A DNA stretch of 64,000 bases from Mycobacterium spongiae (GTDB taxonomy: Bacteria; Actinomycetota; Actinomycetes; Mycobacteriales; Mycobacteriaceae): positions 248,001 through 312,000 of the forward strand of contig NZ_CP046600.1 of NCBI RefSeq assembly GCF_018278905.1, read 5' to 3'. This document shows, piece after piece, positions 48,526 to 57,763 of the stretch. Each line of letters starts with the position of its first letter. Positions within the stretch are counted from its first letter, which is position 1. The notes beneath the pieces are model-generated. The model was not told the origin of the DNA and did not search any database. It worked only from the letters and a program-made list of their open reading frames with translations. Both the position numbers and the translations under genes were made by a program.

Positions 48526-49272
48526 CGCGAAATCGGACAGGTATTTGGTGGAGCTCCAGCCGCCATCGACGACGATCGTCTGGCCGTTGATAAAGGCACC
48601 GCCGGGAGAGCACAGGAAGGCCACGGTGCTCGCCACATCGTCTACGGTGCCCAACCGCTGATGCGGCGTCATTTCGGTATTGATCCGCCGGAAACCCTTA
48701 TCCTGCAAGCGTTGCTGGGTCATCGCGGTCTGGATGACTCCCGGAGCTACTGCGTTGCAGCGGATTCCCTCAGCGCCGTATTGACAGGCGATGTGGGTGG
48801 TTAGCGCGGTGAGACCACCTTTAGCGGCTGAGTATGCCCCGCCGCGCAGCCCGCCCACGACTGCGAACGTCGACGTGATGTTGATGATCGCCGAGCCGGG
48901 TTGCAGGTACTTCAGTACTTCCCGGGCTAGCCGGAATGGCGCGCGCAACATCAGATTCAACACGTAATCCAAGGACTCGTCGTCGGTTTCGTGGAGTGGC
49001 TTCGGGTTGCCTACGCCGGCGCAGTTGATCAAGAAGTCGATGCGGCCCCATCGATCGGTGGCGGCATCGGTGATCCGCGTGGGCGCGTCGTCATCAGTGA
49101 GGTCGGCGCGGTGGGTGGCCAGCCGATCGGGATCGTCGATGGTCGCGGCCAGTCGGGCGAGCTGGTCTTCGTTGCGTCCCGTCGCCAACACTGCCACGCC
49201 CATCTCGGCGAGCTTCGTCGCGCAACGGAAGCCGATTCCACCGGTTGCCCCGGTGATGATTGCTACCTGCAT
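48484..49272 (-). CDS. Short-chain dehydrogenase/reductase
   Basis: 262 aa, ATG at 49272, one base after the stop of the upstream ligase gene, so cotranscribed. TGATGGIG is the cofactor motif, NCAGVG the conserved NAG-like segment, NITST the catalytic Ser, and YSAAKGG supplies Tyr and Lys. The C-terminus ([20 protein letters not shown]) is classical for 3-oxoacyl-ACP or hydroxy-acid SDRs. With an acyl-CoA ligase and a nearby CoA-transferase it suggests oxidation of a cyclic or branched acid. Its tail overlaps the SRPBCC remnant. Confidence 0.92.
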   Translation of the reverse strand: MQVAIITGATGGIGFRCATKLAEMGVAVLATGRNEDQLARLAATIDDPDRLATHRADLTDDDAPTRITDAATDRWGRIDFLINCAGVGNPKPLHETDDESLDYVLNLMLRAPFRLAREVLKYLQPGSAIINITSTFAVVGGLRGGAYSAAKGGLTALTTHIACQYGAEGIRCNAVAPGVIQTAMTQQRLQDKGFRRINTEMTPHQRLGTVDDVASTVAFLCSPGGAFINGQTIVVDGGWSSTKYLSDFALTSEWTIAQHDSN

Positions 49273-49273
49273 G

Positions 49274-50902
49274 TCACTGTTCCGCCTTCATGAGCGCCGC
49301 CTTGATCTGGTGTTTCAGAATCTTTCCGGCATCGTTCTTCGGGAGCGTGTCCCAGATGACCACCTGCTCGGGGACTTTGAAACGCGCCACGCCGGCATCC
49401 TCGAGAAAGCCACGCACGCTGCGTAGGTCTGGACCGGGCCTGGCTATGGGAACGATGACGGCGCAGGCCCGCTCACCCGTCTGCTTGTCGGGTACGCCGA
49501 CGATAGCGATCTCCGCGACGCCTGGATGGGCGACGAGGATGTCCTCAATCTCTTTGGGCGAGATGTTTTCACCGCTACGAATGATGATGTCTTTGGCTCG
49601 TCCGGTAACCAGCAGGTAGTCGTCGTCAACCCAGCGCGCCAGGTCACCGGTGCGGAAGTAGCCTTCGGTATCGAACGACTCGGCATCATCGTCAGGGTGT
49701 TGGTAGCCCACCAGCATTTGCGGCCCGCGTACCCGGATTTCACCGTCGACGAGTTTGATGTCGGCAATTCCGGCGCGGCCGTCGGTGTCTGCGGCGTGCT
49801 GGTTGTGGTCGGGCGCCCCGATCGTGGTGAGCGGAACCTCGGTCGAGCCGTACACGCGGGTAACCACCGCGCGGTCGAAATGTGCTGCTGCCCGGCGTAT
49901 CAGCGATGGCGACACCGATGCTCCTCCGCAGGCAAACACTTTTAGCTGCGGCAACCGGGTGCGATTGCGTTGGGCGGCAGCGAGCATCTGCTCGAGGAAC
50001 GGTGTTGCTCCGGCCATGTGAGTGCACTGTTCGGTCTGCAAGAGGTGGACCGCGTCGTCGGCGTCCCAGGTATCCATCAGCACAGCGGTTGTGCCCAGCA
50101 GCAGCGGGCATTCGAACGCATAGATCGAGCCGCCGATGTGTGCGACCGGCGACGCGACAAGGAACGCGTCACCCGGCTCGACCAACCAGTGGTCCCGCAT
50201 CTGACAGATGAGGGCGTGGATTGAGTTGTGAGTGTGCAAGACGCCCTTCGGGCGACCAGTGGTTCCGGAGGTGTAGAGCAGCATCCGTATGGCGTCGGGA
50301 TCTATATCGTGCCGTGGTGTGGTGGCCTTCTGATCTACGAGCTGACCTCCGAGCTGATCTGCGAGCAACGACTCGAATGGAGTCTGACCGCCGGCGGAAT
50401 TCCCCCGAACCACTACGACATCGGGTGGCGACTTCATTCCCGCGGTGAGCCGGTTCAACATCGAAATGTAGTCATGGTGGCGGAAGAGCGAGGGAATAAA
50501 GATCATCCGGCTATCGGCGTCTTCGAGGATGAAGCGGAGCTCACGATCCCGCAGTGACGGCAGGACCGGGTTGGCCACCATTCCGGCCAGGGTCGTGGCC
50601 AGGTAGATCAGCGCGGCTTCGTGCCAGTTGGGAAGCATGAATGTCACCACGCTGCCGGGAGGCATGCGCGCCGTTAGCGCCTGTGACAGCGTCATTGCGT
50701 GTTGGTGGAGGCTTCCACAATCGAGCCGCTGATCGGCGTCGACCAGCGCCACCCGACGGGGCGTCTGCTGCGCGGCCTCGCGCAACGAATCGGCCAGGGT
50801 GCGTCGGACCCACCAGCCCTGCGCGTAGGCATCGGCGGCGCGTTCGTCATCCCAACGAACCCATCGCCGGCCGATCAGCTTTCGGTTCCGATCCTCGGAC
50901 AT
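49274..50902 (-). CDS. Acyl-CoA synthetase (cyclohexanecarboxylate-CoA ligase-like)
   Basis: 542 aa, ATG at 50902. Motifs of the ANL superfamily: [50 protein letters not shown] and the lysine in [10 protein letters not shown]. The N-terminus with [18 protein letters not shown] resembles AliA/FadD3-type ligases for alicyclic or aromatic acids. It should make an acyl-CoA that the downstream SDR oxidises. Start codon of the SDR is one base after its stop. The CaiB/BaiF gene is divergent across a 385-base gap. Confidence 0.92.
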   Translation of the reverse strand: MSEDRNRKLIGRRWVRWDDERAADAYAQGWWVRRTLADSLREAAQQTPRRVALVDADQRLDCGSLHQHAMTLSQALTARMPPGSVVTFMLPNWHEAALIYLATTLAGMVANPVLPSLRDRELRFILEDADSRMIFIPSLFRHHDYISMLNRLTAGMKSPPDVVVVRGNSAGGQTPFESLLADQLGGQLVDQKATTPRHDIDPDAIRMLLYTSGTTGRPKGVLHTHNSIHALICQMRDHWLVEPGDAFLVASPVAHIGGSIYAFECPLLLGTTAVLMDTWDADDAVHLLQTEQCTHMAGATPFLEQMLAAAQRNRTRLPQLKVFACGGASVSPSLIRRAAAHFDRAVVTRVYGSTEVPLTTIGAPDHNQHAADTDGRAGIADIKLVDGEIRVRGPQMLVGYQHPDDDAESFDTEGYFRTGDLARWVDDDYLLVTGRAKDIIIRSGENISPKEIEDILVAHPGVAEIAIVGVPDKQTGERACAVIVPIARPGPDLRSVRGFLEDAGVARFKVPEQVVIWDTLPKNDAGKILKHQIKAALMKAEQ

Positions 50903-51287
50903 CGCTGCGCCTATCGCCCGCCCTCTCAGAGCATCGTGTCAGGAGGTCCCGTTCCGGCTGGTTCCGATCACCGGCCCACGCCACGCCGGCAATATCGCGG
51001 ACCCCTATTCGCACTTCAGCTGCAAAAATACCGCCTCACCGGGTTCCACGTGCTGGCCGGGACGATCCGTCGGAACAGCCCGTGACAGCGGGGGCCTTCG
51101 CGCTGCCGCAGCAACCTACCCGACCGCGGCGAACGCCCAGTTGGTGTAATACTCCGTGTGACACAGCGCCGGGCCGGAGCCATCTGCGCCGCGCCTGTGC
51201 TCTTGCCCGCCGGCCCTGCCGGTCATGCCGGCCGTATGCTGGACGGCGTCCAGGTGGCCACGGGGACAAACCGGGAACGTGGGCGGG
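50903..51287. other. Divergent intergenic region between the acyl-CoA ligase and CaiB/BaiF genes
   Basis: 385 bases with no supported gene. Promoters for both directions should lie here. I see no strong palindrome. Confidence 0.4.
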
Positions 51288-52460
<1,173 letters not shown>

Positions 52461-52589
52461 TGGGAAACCCTCTGGCGATCCGGCATAGCCCGATATTCGC
52501 AAATCCGTTGCGTGTCTTCGCGTGTCTCGGCCAGTATCGCGCCGCGTCGCATCTAGGCTTGCTGGGGTCAAGAGGAGGGGCAGCGACGT

Positions 52590-54725
52590 ATCGGCAGCAA
52601 CGACGGCGCCAGGCGACGAGGTGGTCGGGGCGCACTAGCAGCAAGCGCTGAGCCGGGCGGGACGCATCCCGCACCGGCGCTTTCTGCGCGGCGGCGCCGA
52701 TGGGTTGCCCCCGTTCGTCGTGCCGGTCGGCTCGCGGTCTGGGACCGCCCCGAGCGGCGCGCCGGAATTCCCGCCCTGGACGGCCTGCGTGCGATCGCGG
52801 TTGTCCTGGTGCTCGTCGGGCACGGCGGCATACCCGGGGTCGGCGGCGGGTTCATCGGCGTCGACATCTTCTTCGTCCTTAGTGGATTCCTGATCACGTC
52901 GCTGCTGCTCGATGAGTTGAGCCGCACCGGTCGTATCGACTTGACCGCGTTCTGGGTTCGCCGGGCGCGCCGGCTGCTGCCGGCTCTGGTCCTGATGGTG
53001 CTCGCCGTGGGTGCGGCGCGCGAACTTCTTCCCGACCAGGCCCTCGGTGGGTTGCGCGGCGATGCCCTCGCTGCGTTTCTGTGGGTGGCCAATTGGCGGT
53101 TTGTGGCCCAGCAGACCGACTACTTCACCCAGAGTGCCCCGCCCTCGCCGCTGCAGCACACCTGGTCGCTTGGCGTGGAAGAGCAGTACTACTTCGTCTG
53201 GCCGGTGCTGCTGATCGCGGTGACCTTACTGCTGGCATTTCGGGCCAGGCGCTACTTCCGACGCGCCACGGTGGGTGGGGTTCGGTTCGCCGCATTCGTG
53301 ATTGCCACTGTGGGTGCGATTGTTTCCGCCACGGCTGCGATCATCTTCACCACGGATGCAACGCGCGACCGGATCTATTTCGGCACCGATACTCGCGCGC
53401 AGGCCTTGTTGGTCGGTGCCGCTGCGGCGGCGCTACTGATTCGGGATTGGCAATCGCTGAACCGGGGCTGGTGCCTGATCCGGACTCGGTGGGGCCGGCG
53501 GATTGCCTGCGTTCTGCCGGTTGTCGGGGTGGCAGGACTAGCGGCGTTGACGCACTACGCAACGGGCGGGGTCAGCGACTTCCGTCGCGGTCTATTGATC
53601 GCGGTGGCGGTTGCTGCTGTCGTCGTGATCGCCCCGGTTGCGCTCGAGCAGCGGTCGGCGGTTGCTCGCATCCTGGCCTGGCGGCCGCTGGTGTGGCTAG
53701 GCACCATTTCCTACGGAATCTATTTGTGGCACTGGCCGATCTTCCTGGCGCTCAACAATGAACGCACCGGCTGGACCGGGCTGAGACTATTCGCCGCTCG
53801 GTGCGCCCTCACGGTGGCCATCGCGGCTGCGTCGTGGTGGCTGATCGAACAACCCATCCGCCGCTGGCGGCCCGCTCGAGTACCGCTGTTGCCGTTGGCG
53901 GCGGCCACTGCCGCAACGGCAGCCGCGGCGACGCTGTTGGTTGTTCCGGCGGGAACCGGACCTGCGCTGCGCGAGGTCGGCGTTCCACCCGGGGTTTCCG
54001 CAGTGGCGGCGGTCTCCCCGTCGCCCCCGGGAGCGAGCCAGCGGGAGCCAACCGCTGCGCGGCGAGATCCGAACCAGCCGTTCACCGTTTCGGTGTTCGG
54101 CGACTCGATCGGATGGACTTTGATGCACTACCTCCCGCCGACACCCGGGTTCAGGTTCATCGACCACACCGTTATCGGCTGCAGCCTGGTGCGTGGGACG
54201 CCGTATCGGTACATCGGCAAGACCCTGGAGCAGAGACCGGAATGCGACACGTGGCCTACCCGATGGTCCACCCAAATAGGTCACGATCGCCCGGACGTCG
54301 CGCTGCTCATCATTGGGCGGTGGGAGACGGTCGACCGGGTCAACGAGGGAACCTGGACCCACATCGGTACGCCGACTTTCGATGCGTATCTCAACGCCGA
54401 GTTGCGGCGAGCCCTGAAGATCGTCAGTGCTACCGGGGTGCCGGTCGTGGTTGCCACCGCGCCCTACAGCCGGGGCGGTGAAAGGCCCAACGGGAAACTG
54501 TATCCCGAGGATCAACCCCAGCGGGTCAACCAGTGGAACACCATGCTGCGCAACACGGTTCGTCACCACCCGAACGTGCGGATCATCGACCTCAACAAGA
54601 AGCTATGCCCGGATGGCGTTTACACCGCCAAGGTCGATGGCATCAAGGTCCGAAGTGACGGTGTCCACCTCACTCCGGAAGGGGTCAAATGGTTGATCCC
54701 GTGGATCGAGGAGTCCGTACGGTAG
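52590..54725 (+). CDS. Acyltransferase 3 / SGNH-domain membrane protein (Rv0111 type), start codon unclear
   Basis: The frame is open from 52557, but the first ATG, GTG or TTG is GTG 52809, inside the conserved helix (IPALDGLRAIAVVLVLVGHG). Coding clearly starts earlier: RRRRWVAPVRRAGRLAVWDR precedes it and matches the N-terminus of Rv0111 by memory. A strong AGAGGAGGGG at 52571-52580 is followed by ATC at 52590, used here provisionally. Ten membrane helices make an OafA/YrhL acyltransferase-3 domain with HTWSLGVEEQYYFVWP. The C-terminal SGNH domain (about residue 490 onward) has FGDSIGW and DGVHLTPEG. It likely acylates a cell-envelope glycan. From 52809 the product is 638 aa; from 52590, 711 aa. 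Confidence 0.85.
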   Translation: MGSNDGARRRGGRGALAASAEPGGTHPAPALSARRRRWVAPVRRAGRLAVWDRPERRAGIPALDGLRAIAVVLVLVGHGGIPGVGGGFIGVDIFFVLSGFLITSLLLDELSRTGRIDLTAFWVRRARRLLPALVLMVLAVGAARELLPDQALGGLRGDALAAFLWVANWRFVAQQTDYFTQSAPPSPLQHTWSLGVEEQYYFVWPVLLIAVTLLLAFRARRYFRRATVGGVRFAAFVIATVGAIVSATAAIIFTTDATRDRIYFGTDTRAQALLVGAAAAALLIRDWQSLNRGWCLIRTRWGRRIACVLPVVGVAGLAALTHYATGGVSDFRRGLLIAVAVAAVVVIAPVALEQRSAVARILAWRPLVWLGTISYGIYLWHWPIFLALNNERTGWTGLRLFAARCALTVAIAAASWWLIEQPIRRWRPARVPLLPLAAATAATAAAATLLVVPAGTGPALREVGVPPGVSAVAAVSPSPPGASQREPTAARRDPNQPFTVSVFGDSIGWTLMHYLPPTPGFRFIDHTVIGCSLVRGTPYRYIGKTLEQRPECDTWPTRWSTQIGHDRPDVALLIIGRWETVDRVNEGTWTHIGTPTFDAYLNAELRRALKIVSATGVPVVVATAPYSRGGERPNGKLYPEDQPQRVNQWNTMLRNTVRHHPNVRIIDLNKKLCPDGVYTAKVDGIKVRSDGVHLTPEGVKWLIPWIEESVR

Positions 54726-54808
54726 TCGGCTATCGCGTAGCACGGCAGCGTGCGTGGGGGTCACGTTTGACGAATCGCGGCCTCGGTGGGAGCATGGAAG
54801 CGCAAGCA

Positions 54809-54966
54809 CCTCGGTAGGTGAGGCGTCTGCATGGACACAGGCCACTGACCCCGAACGTCGAGAGACGCCCCGGGTCAGGACAGCTCTTCCCGGCCTAAGG
54901 GTTGAGCCCAAGTGGCTTTCGGGTAATCCGAATACGCCGTGCAGTGCCGAAGCTCCAACGAGAGGG
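54809..54966 (+). ncRNA. M-box (ykoK) magnesium riboswitch
   Basis: The stretch has the conserved blocks of M-box aptamers in order: GTAGGTGAGGC (54814-54824), TGCATGGA (54828-54835), a perfect stem CTGACCC/GGGTCAG (54845-54851 with 54872-54878) enclosing AGACGCC (54863-54869), and the 3' block GCAGTGCCGAAGCTCCAACGA (54941-54961, written here as one motif of 21 split by P1). The outer stem pairs CCTC near 54809 with GAGG near 54962. M-boxes sense Mg2+ and shut off downstream genes when it is plentiful. In mycobacteria they are known before Rv1535 and PE20. The genes downstream here are two small ORFs. Assigned by eye, without a covariance search. Confidence 0.85.
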
Positions 54967-55003
54967 GTGTTCGCCGGCTGGACGCCGGCTTTCGATACCT
55001 CTC
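54962..55003 (+). terminator. Hairpin at the M-box 3' end (probable expression platform)
   Basis: GAGGGGTGT (54962-54970) pairs with ATACCTCTC (near 54995-55003, with G-U pairs), enclosing the perfect stem GCCGGC-TGGAC-GCCGGC. The 5' arm overlaps the aptamer's closing stem, so the two structures are mutually exclusive. This is the expected layout of a riboswitch-controlled terminator or anti-terminator, though there is no U-tract beyond TTT. Confidence 0.5.
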
Positions 55004-55062
55004 CCGTGCAGGTGAATGTGGTGGCACCCGCTGGTGCCTTGGCATGAGGAGGTGAGGGCGAG

Positions 55063-55155
55063 ATGAGCGACAGTAGTCCAAGCGGTAGTCCCTATCCGAA
55101 ATCCGTCTTGTCCCGATCCGGTTCAGGCGTTCTTGCCAGGTCCACTGTGGGCTGA
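55063..55155 (+). CDS. Small ORF downstream of the M-box
   Basis: 30 aa (MSDSSPSGSPYPKSVLSRSG, then SGVLARSTVG), ATG at 55063 behind GAGGAGGTGAGGG, a very strong ribosome site. It is the first ORF after the riboswitch. The peptide is Ser-rich and unlike any family I know. It may be a real small protein or a leader peptide in the Mg2+-responsive transcript. Confidence 0.5.
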   Translation: MSDSSPSGSPYPKSVLSRSGSGVLARSTVG

Positions 55156-55271
55156 GCATTCTAGGGCGCTGGCGACTCGTGCGCTGATCGTGCTGCGGGT
55201 TGCCGAAGAGGTCCGGATGTCGTTTGCGTCGATGACGCACATCCCGATCGGGCTTCCGAGAGGAGGCAATC

Positions 55272-55487
55272 ATGACTTTCGTTGTTGCGCACCGTTTTAC
55301 CGGTGGCAAGAGGCTGGGCACACCGGCGATGAAGTGTGCTGGTCAGCGGTCGAAGAAGCGGTGGTTCGCACCGAAAAGGCTGACACCGCAAGAGCGGGCG
55401 AACCTCTACGTGTCGAGGATGCCGATCGCGGTGATCACGGCCTCGATGGGCGGACATCCGCCGCTCGGTGAGCGCGACGACCGCTAA
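55272..55487 (+). CDS. Small basic protein in the M-box transcript
   Basis: 71 aa, ATG at 55272 right after GAGAGGAGG (55258-55266). Sequence MTFVVAHRFTGGKRLGTPAM, then KCAGQRSKKRWFAPKRLTPQ, then ERANLYVSRMPIAVITASMG. It is Lys/Arg-rich in the first half with no membrane segment or signal. Good start signal and position downstream of the M-box and the 30-aa ORF suggest expression under low Mg2+. In M. tuberculosis an M-box precedes the similarly small Rv1535; whether this is its homologue I cannot check. Convergent with ldtA. Confidence 0.65.
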   Translation: MTFVVAHRFTGGKRLGTPAMKCAGQRSKKRWFAPKRLTPQERANLYVSRMPIAVITASMGGHPPLGERDDR

Positions 55488-55582
55488 ATCCGTTCGGCGG
55501 CTGTCGATTCGGTGGCGGGCTCGCAATCTGTGTCCGCTAGTGGCGGCGTACACTCGGCGCACGCGGCGGTGATTGTGGACGA

Positions 55583-56338
55583 CTAGTAGATGACCTCGAT
55601 TGGATCGCCGACGGTTACGGTGTCGAAGTACCAAGCTGCGTTGTCCGGGCTCAAGTTGATACACCCATGGCTGACGTTCGCATAGCCTTGCGAATTCACC
55701 GACCACGGGGCTGAGTGCACGTACACGCCGCTCCAGGTGACCCGGACGGCGTAGTGGGCGGTTAGCAGATATCCGTCCCAGTGATTCAACGGGATGCCGA
55801 TCGTCCGCGAGTCCATCACGACCGTGCGTTCTCGCGACAAAGCGCTGAAGCTACCGACCGGCGTGGGGCGGCTGGGCTTGCCCATGGACGCCGGCATCTC
55901 GCGGAGCACCTCGCCGTTTCTGCTGACGGTGAAGGTGTGCGCGGAGATGTTGGCCACGGCGACCAACGCATCGCCGGTTTCGAAGCCGGTCGATAGTTGC
56001 TGCACACCTACTGAGACACGGGTATGCGGTGGCCAATAGTGGTCCGGAACCCACTGCACGACGTTGGCGTCGACCCACTCGAAGCGACCGGTCATATTGC
56101 CCGGCGACGTGACTCTGATGGACCGTTGCGCGGCGTTGCGGTTGACGACCGGCGCATTGAAGGTCACCACCACCGGGTGCGCCACGCCCACCACCGCGCC
56201 ATCGGCCGGCAACACCGAAGCAACGTCCGGAATCCGCGTGTCGACCGCGACTGCGGCCGTCACCAGGCTGCTCGACCCGGCCGCGACCATCGCCGTAATC
56301 GCGGTCATAACGAATAGATAACGAATCGCCCGACGCAT
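55583..56338 (-). CDS. ldtA: L,D-transpeptidase LdtA
   Basis: 251 aa, ATG at 56338 with GAAGGGTGGGGG upstream, the same length as Rv0116c. Residues 1-35 are a signal/anchor segment (RAIRYLFVMTAITAMVAAGS). An Ig-like domain follows (VASVLPADGAVVGVAHPVVV). The YkuD catalytic domain contains YVHSAPWS and SHGCINLS, with the nucleophile Cys226 and His224. It makes 3-3 crosslinks between diaminopimelate residues in peptidoglycan, replacing D,D-crosslinks, and is the target class of carbapenems. It faces the M-box small ORFs tail to tail. Confidence 0.95.
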   Translation of the reverse strand: MRRAIRYLFVMTAITAMVAAGSSSLVTAAVAVDTRIPDVASVLPADGAVVGVAHPVVVTFNAPVVNRNAAQRSIRVTSPGNMTGRFEWVDANVVQWVPDHYWPPHTRVSVGVQQLSTGFETGDALVAVANISAHTFTVSRNGEVLREMPASMGKPSRPTPVGSFSALSRERTVVMDSRTIGIPLNHWDGYLLTAHYAVRVTWSGVYVHSAPWSVNSQGYANVSHGCINLSPDNAAWYFDTVTVGDPIEVIY

Positions 56339-56818
56339 GGCCCCCACCCTTCGAGATGGCGCGATCAACACGTTGACAGTCTAGTTGCTGTCGACGCTTC
56401 GCGGGCCATAGCAAACAATTCCGGCGCAACCAGGCGGTCGGTCGTGCGGGTGCGGCTGCCGGTGTCCACTCCGGCGAGTGGGGGCCGCCGGGCTCCGCGT
56501 CGCGCAGCCCGCGGGGGTCGTGCGCGCGCGGGGCGTGGGTGTGGGCGCGGGCGAAGGTGTAAATGGTGACCGACGCGCCCTGGTGCGGGTTCGTGCCCAG
56601 CCTGCTGAACGGATTGTGAAGGCAGAGCATCGGCCGAAGCAGTGGACACGCAATGCGGTTCGCCACCAGTGCGCCAGTGACACCCTGCGGGGTATTCTTG
56701 CACATCGTCCGAACGTGCCCGGATGTCGTCATCGGTCTGGTCGGACACCAGGTTGGCCCGCTCGGGCACTGACACGCCAACCCCAGTCCGATCGGTGCCC
56801 AGGACCGAGGAGGTGGGG
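56339..56818. other. Divergent intergenic region between ldtA and oxyS
   Basis: 480 bases. Frames on both strands are rich in Arg/Pro/His and look like GC-driven chance ORFs. Promoters of ldtA and oxyS should be here; I see no clear palindrome. Sequence just before 56819 provides AGGAGGTGGGG for oxyS. Confidence 0.4.
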
Positions 56819-57763
56819 GTGCTCTTCCGTCAGCTGGAGTACTTCGTCGCGGTCGCCCAGGAGCGACATTTCGCCCGTGCCGCCGACCAGTGCTACGTGT
56901 CGCAACCGGCGCTGTCGGCCGCGATCGCCAAGCTCGAACGCGAACTCAACGTCACCCTGATCAACCGCGGACACAGTTTTACCGGCCTTACTCCCGAGGG
57001 GGAGCGGTTGGTGGTGTGGGCGAAGCGGATTCTCGCCGAACACGATGCGTTCAAAGCCGAGGTGCTGGCTATGCGGTCGGGGATCACCGGAACACTGCGG
57101 CTGGGCACGGTACCTTCCGCCTCGACCACGGCTTCGCTGGTCCTCTCGGCCTTTTGCGCCGCGCACCCGTTGGCCAAGGCGCAAATTCGTTCCCGGCTGG
57201 CCTCTACCGAGCTCTACCGACGGCTGCGCGATTTCGAGCTCGACGCCGTGATCGTGCACCGTGCACCCGAGGACGCCGACGACGTGGACACCGTGCCGCT
57301 CTACGAGGAGCGGTATGTGCTGCTGGCGCCAACGGACATGCTGCCGCCGGGTACGCCTGGACTACGGTGGCCGGACGCGGCGCAACTCCCACTGGCGTTG
57401 CTGAGCCCCGATATGCGCGATCGGCAGATGATCGACGCGGCTTTTGCCGATCATTCCCTCACAGTCGCCCCGCAGGTCGAGACCGATTCCGTCGCTTCGC
57501 TTTTTGCCCAGGTCGCTACCGGCAATTGGGCGTCCATCCTTCCGCACACCTGGCTCTGGACCATGCCGGTGAAGGGGCCGGCCGGGAGCGAGATCCGCGC
57601 CGTCGAGCTTGTCGAACCCGCTCTTACGGCGCAGATCGCCTTGGCCACCAACGCTGCCGGTCCGGGATCCCCAGTCGCTCGCGCGCTCGTCGCCTGCGGC
57701 CAGGAGCTGAAGCTGGATGAGTTCTTCGACGCGCAATTGCTGGGGATCACCCCGCGGCGCTGA
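56819..57763 (+). CDS. oxyS: LysR family regulator OxyS
   Basis: 314 aa from GTG at 56819, directly after GAGGAGGTGGGG; this equals the length of M. tuberculosis OxyS (Rv0117), while the frame is open to 56723. The winged helix-turn-helix (FRQLEYFVAVAQERHFARAA, then QPALSAAIAKLERELNVTLI) is at 1-60, the effector domain at 90-300. OxyS is an oxidative stress regulator reported to affect katG when overexpressed. Here it converges on oxcA with a 17-base overlap, which suggests mutual transcriptional influence rather than a shared operon. Confidence 0.93.
   Translation: MLFRQLEYFVAVAQERHFARAADQCYVSQPALSAAIAKLERELNVTLINRGHSFTGLTPEGERLVVWAKRILAEHDAFKAEVLAMRSGITGTLRLGTVPSASTTASLVLSAFCAAHPLAKAQIRSRLASTELYRRLRDFELDAVIVHRAPEDADDVDTVPLYEERYVLLAPTDMLPPGTPGLRWPDAAQLPLALLSPDMRDRQMIDAAFADHSLTVAPQVETDSVASLFAQVATGNWASILPHTWLWTMPVKGPAGSEIRAVELVEPALTAQIALATNAAGPGSPVARALVACGQELKLDEFFDAQLLGITPRR

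Noticed and set aside
54754..55047. 97-aa ORF across the M-box
   Set aside because: The sequence is explained by the riboswitch aptamer and its hairpin; the peptide has no protein-like pattern.
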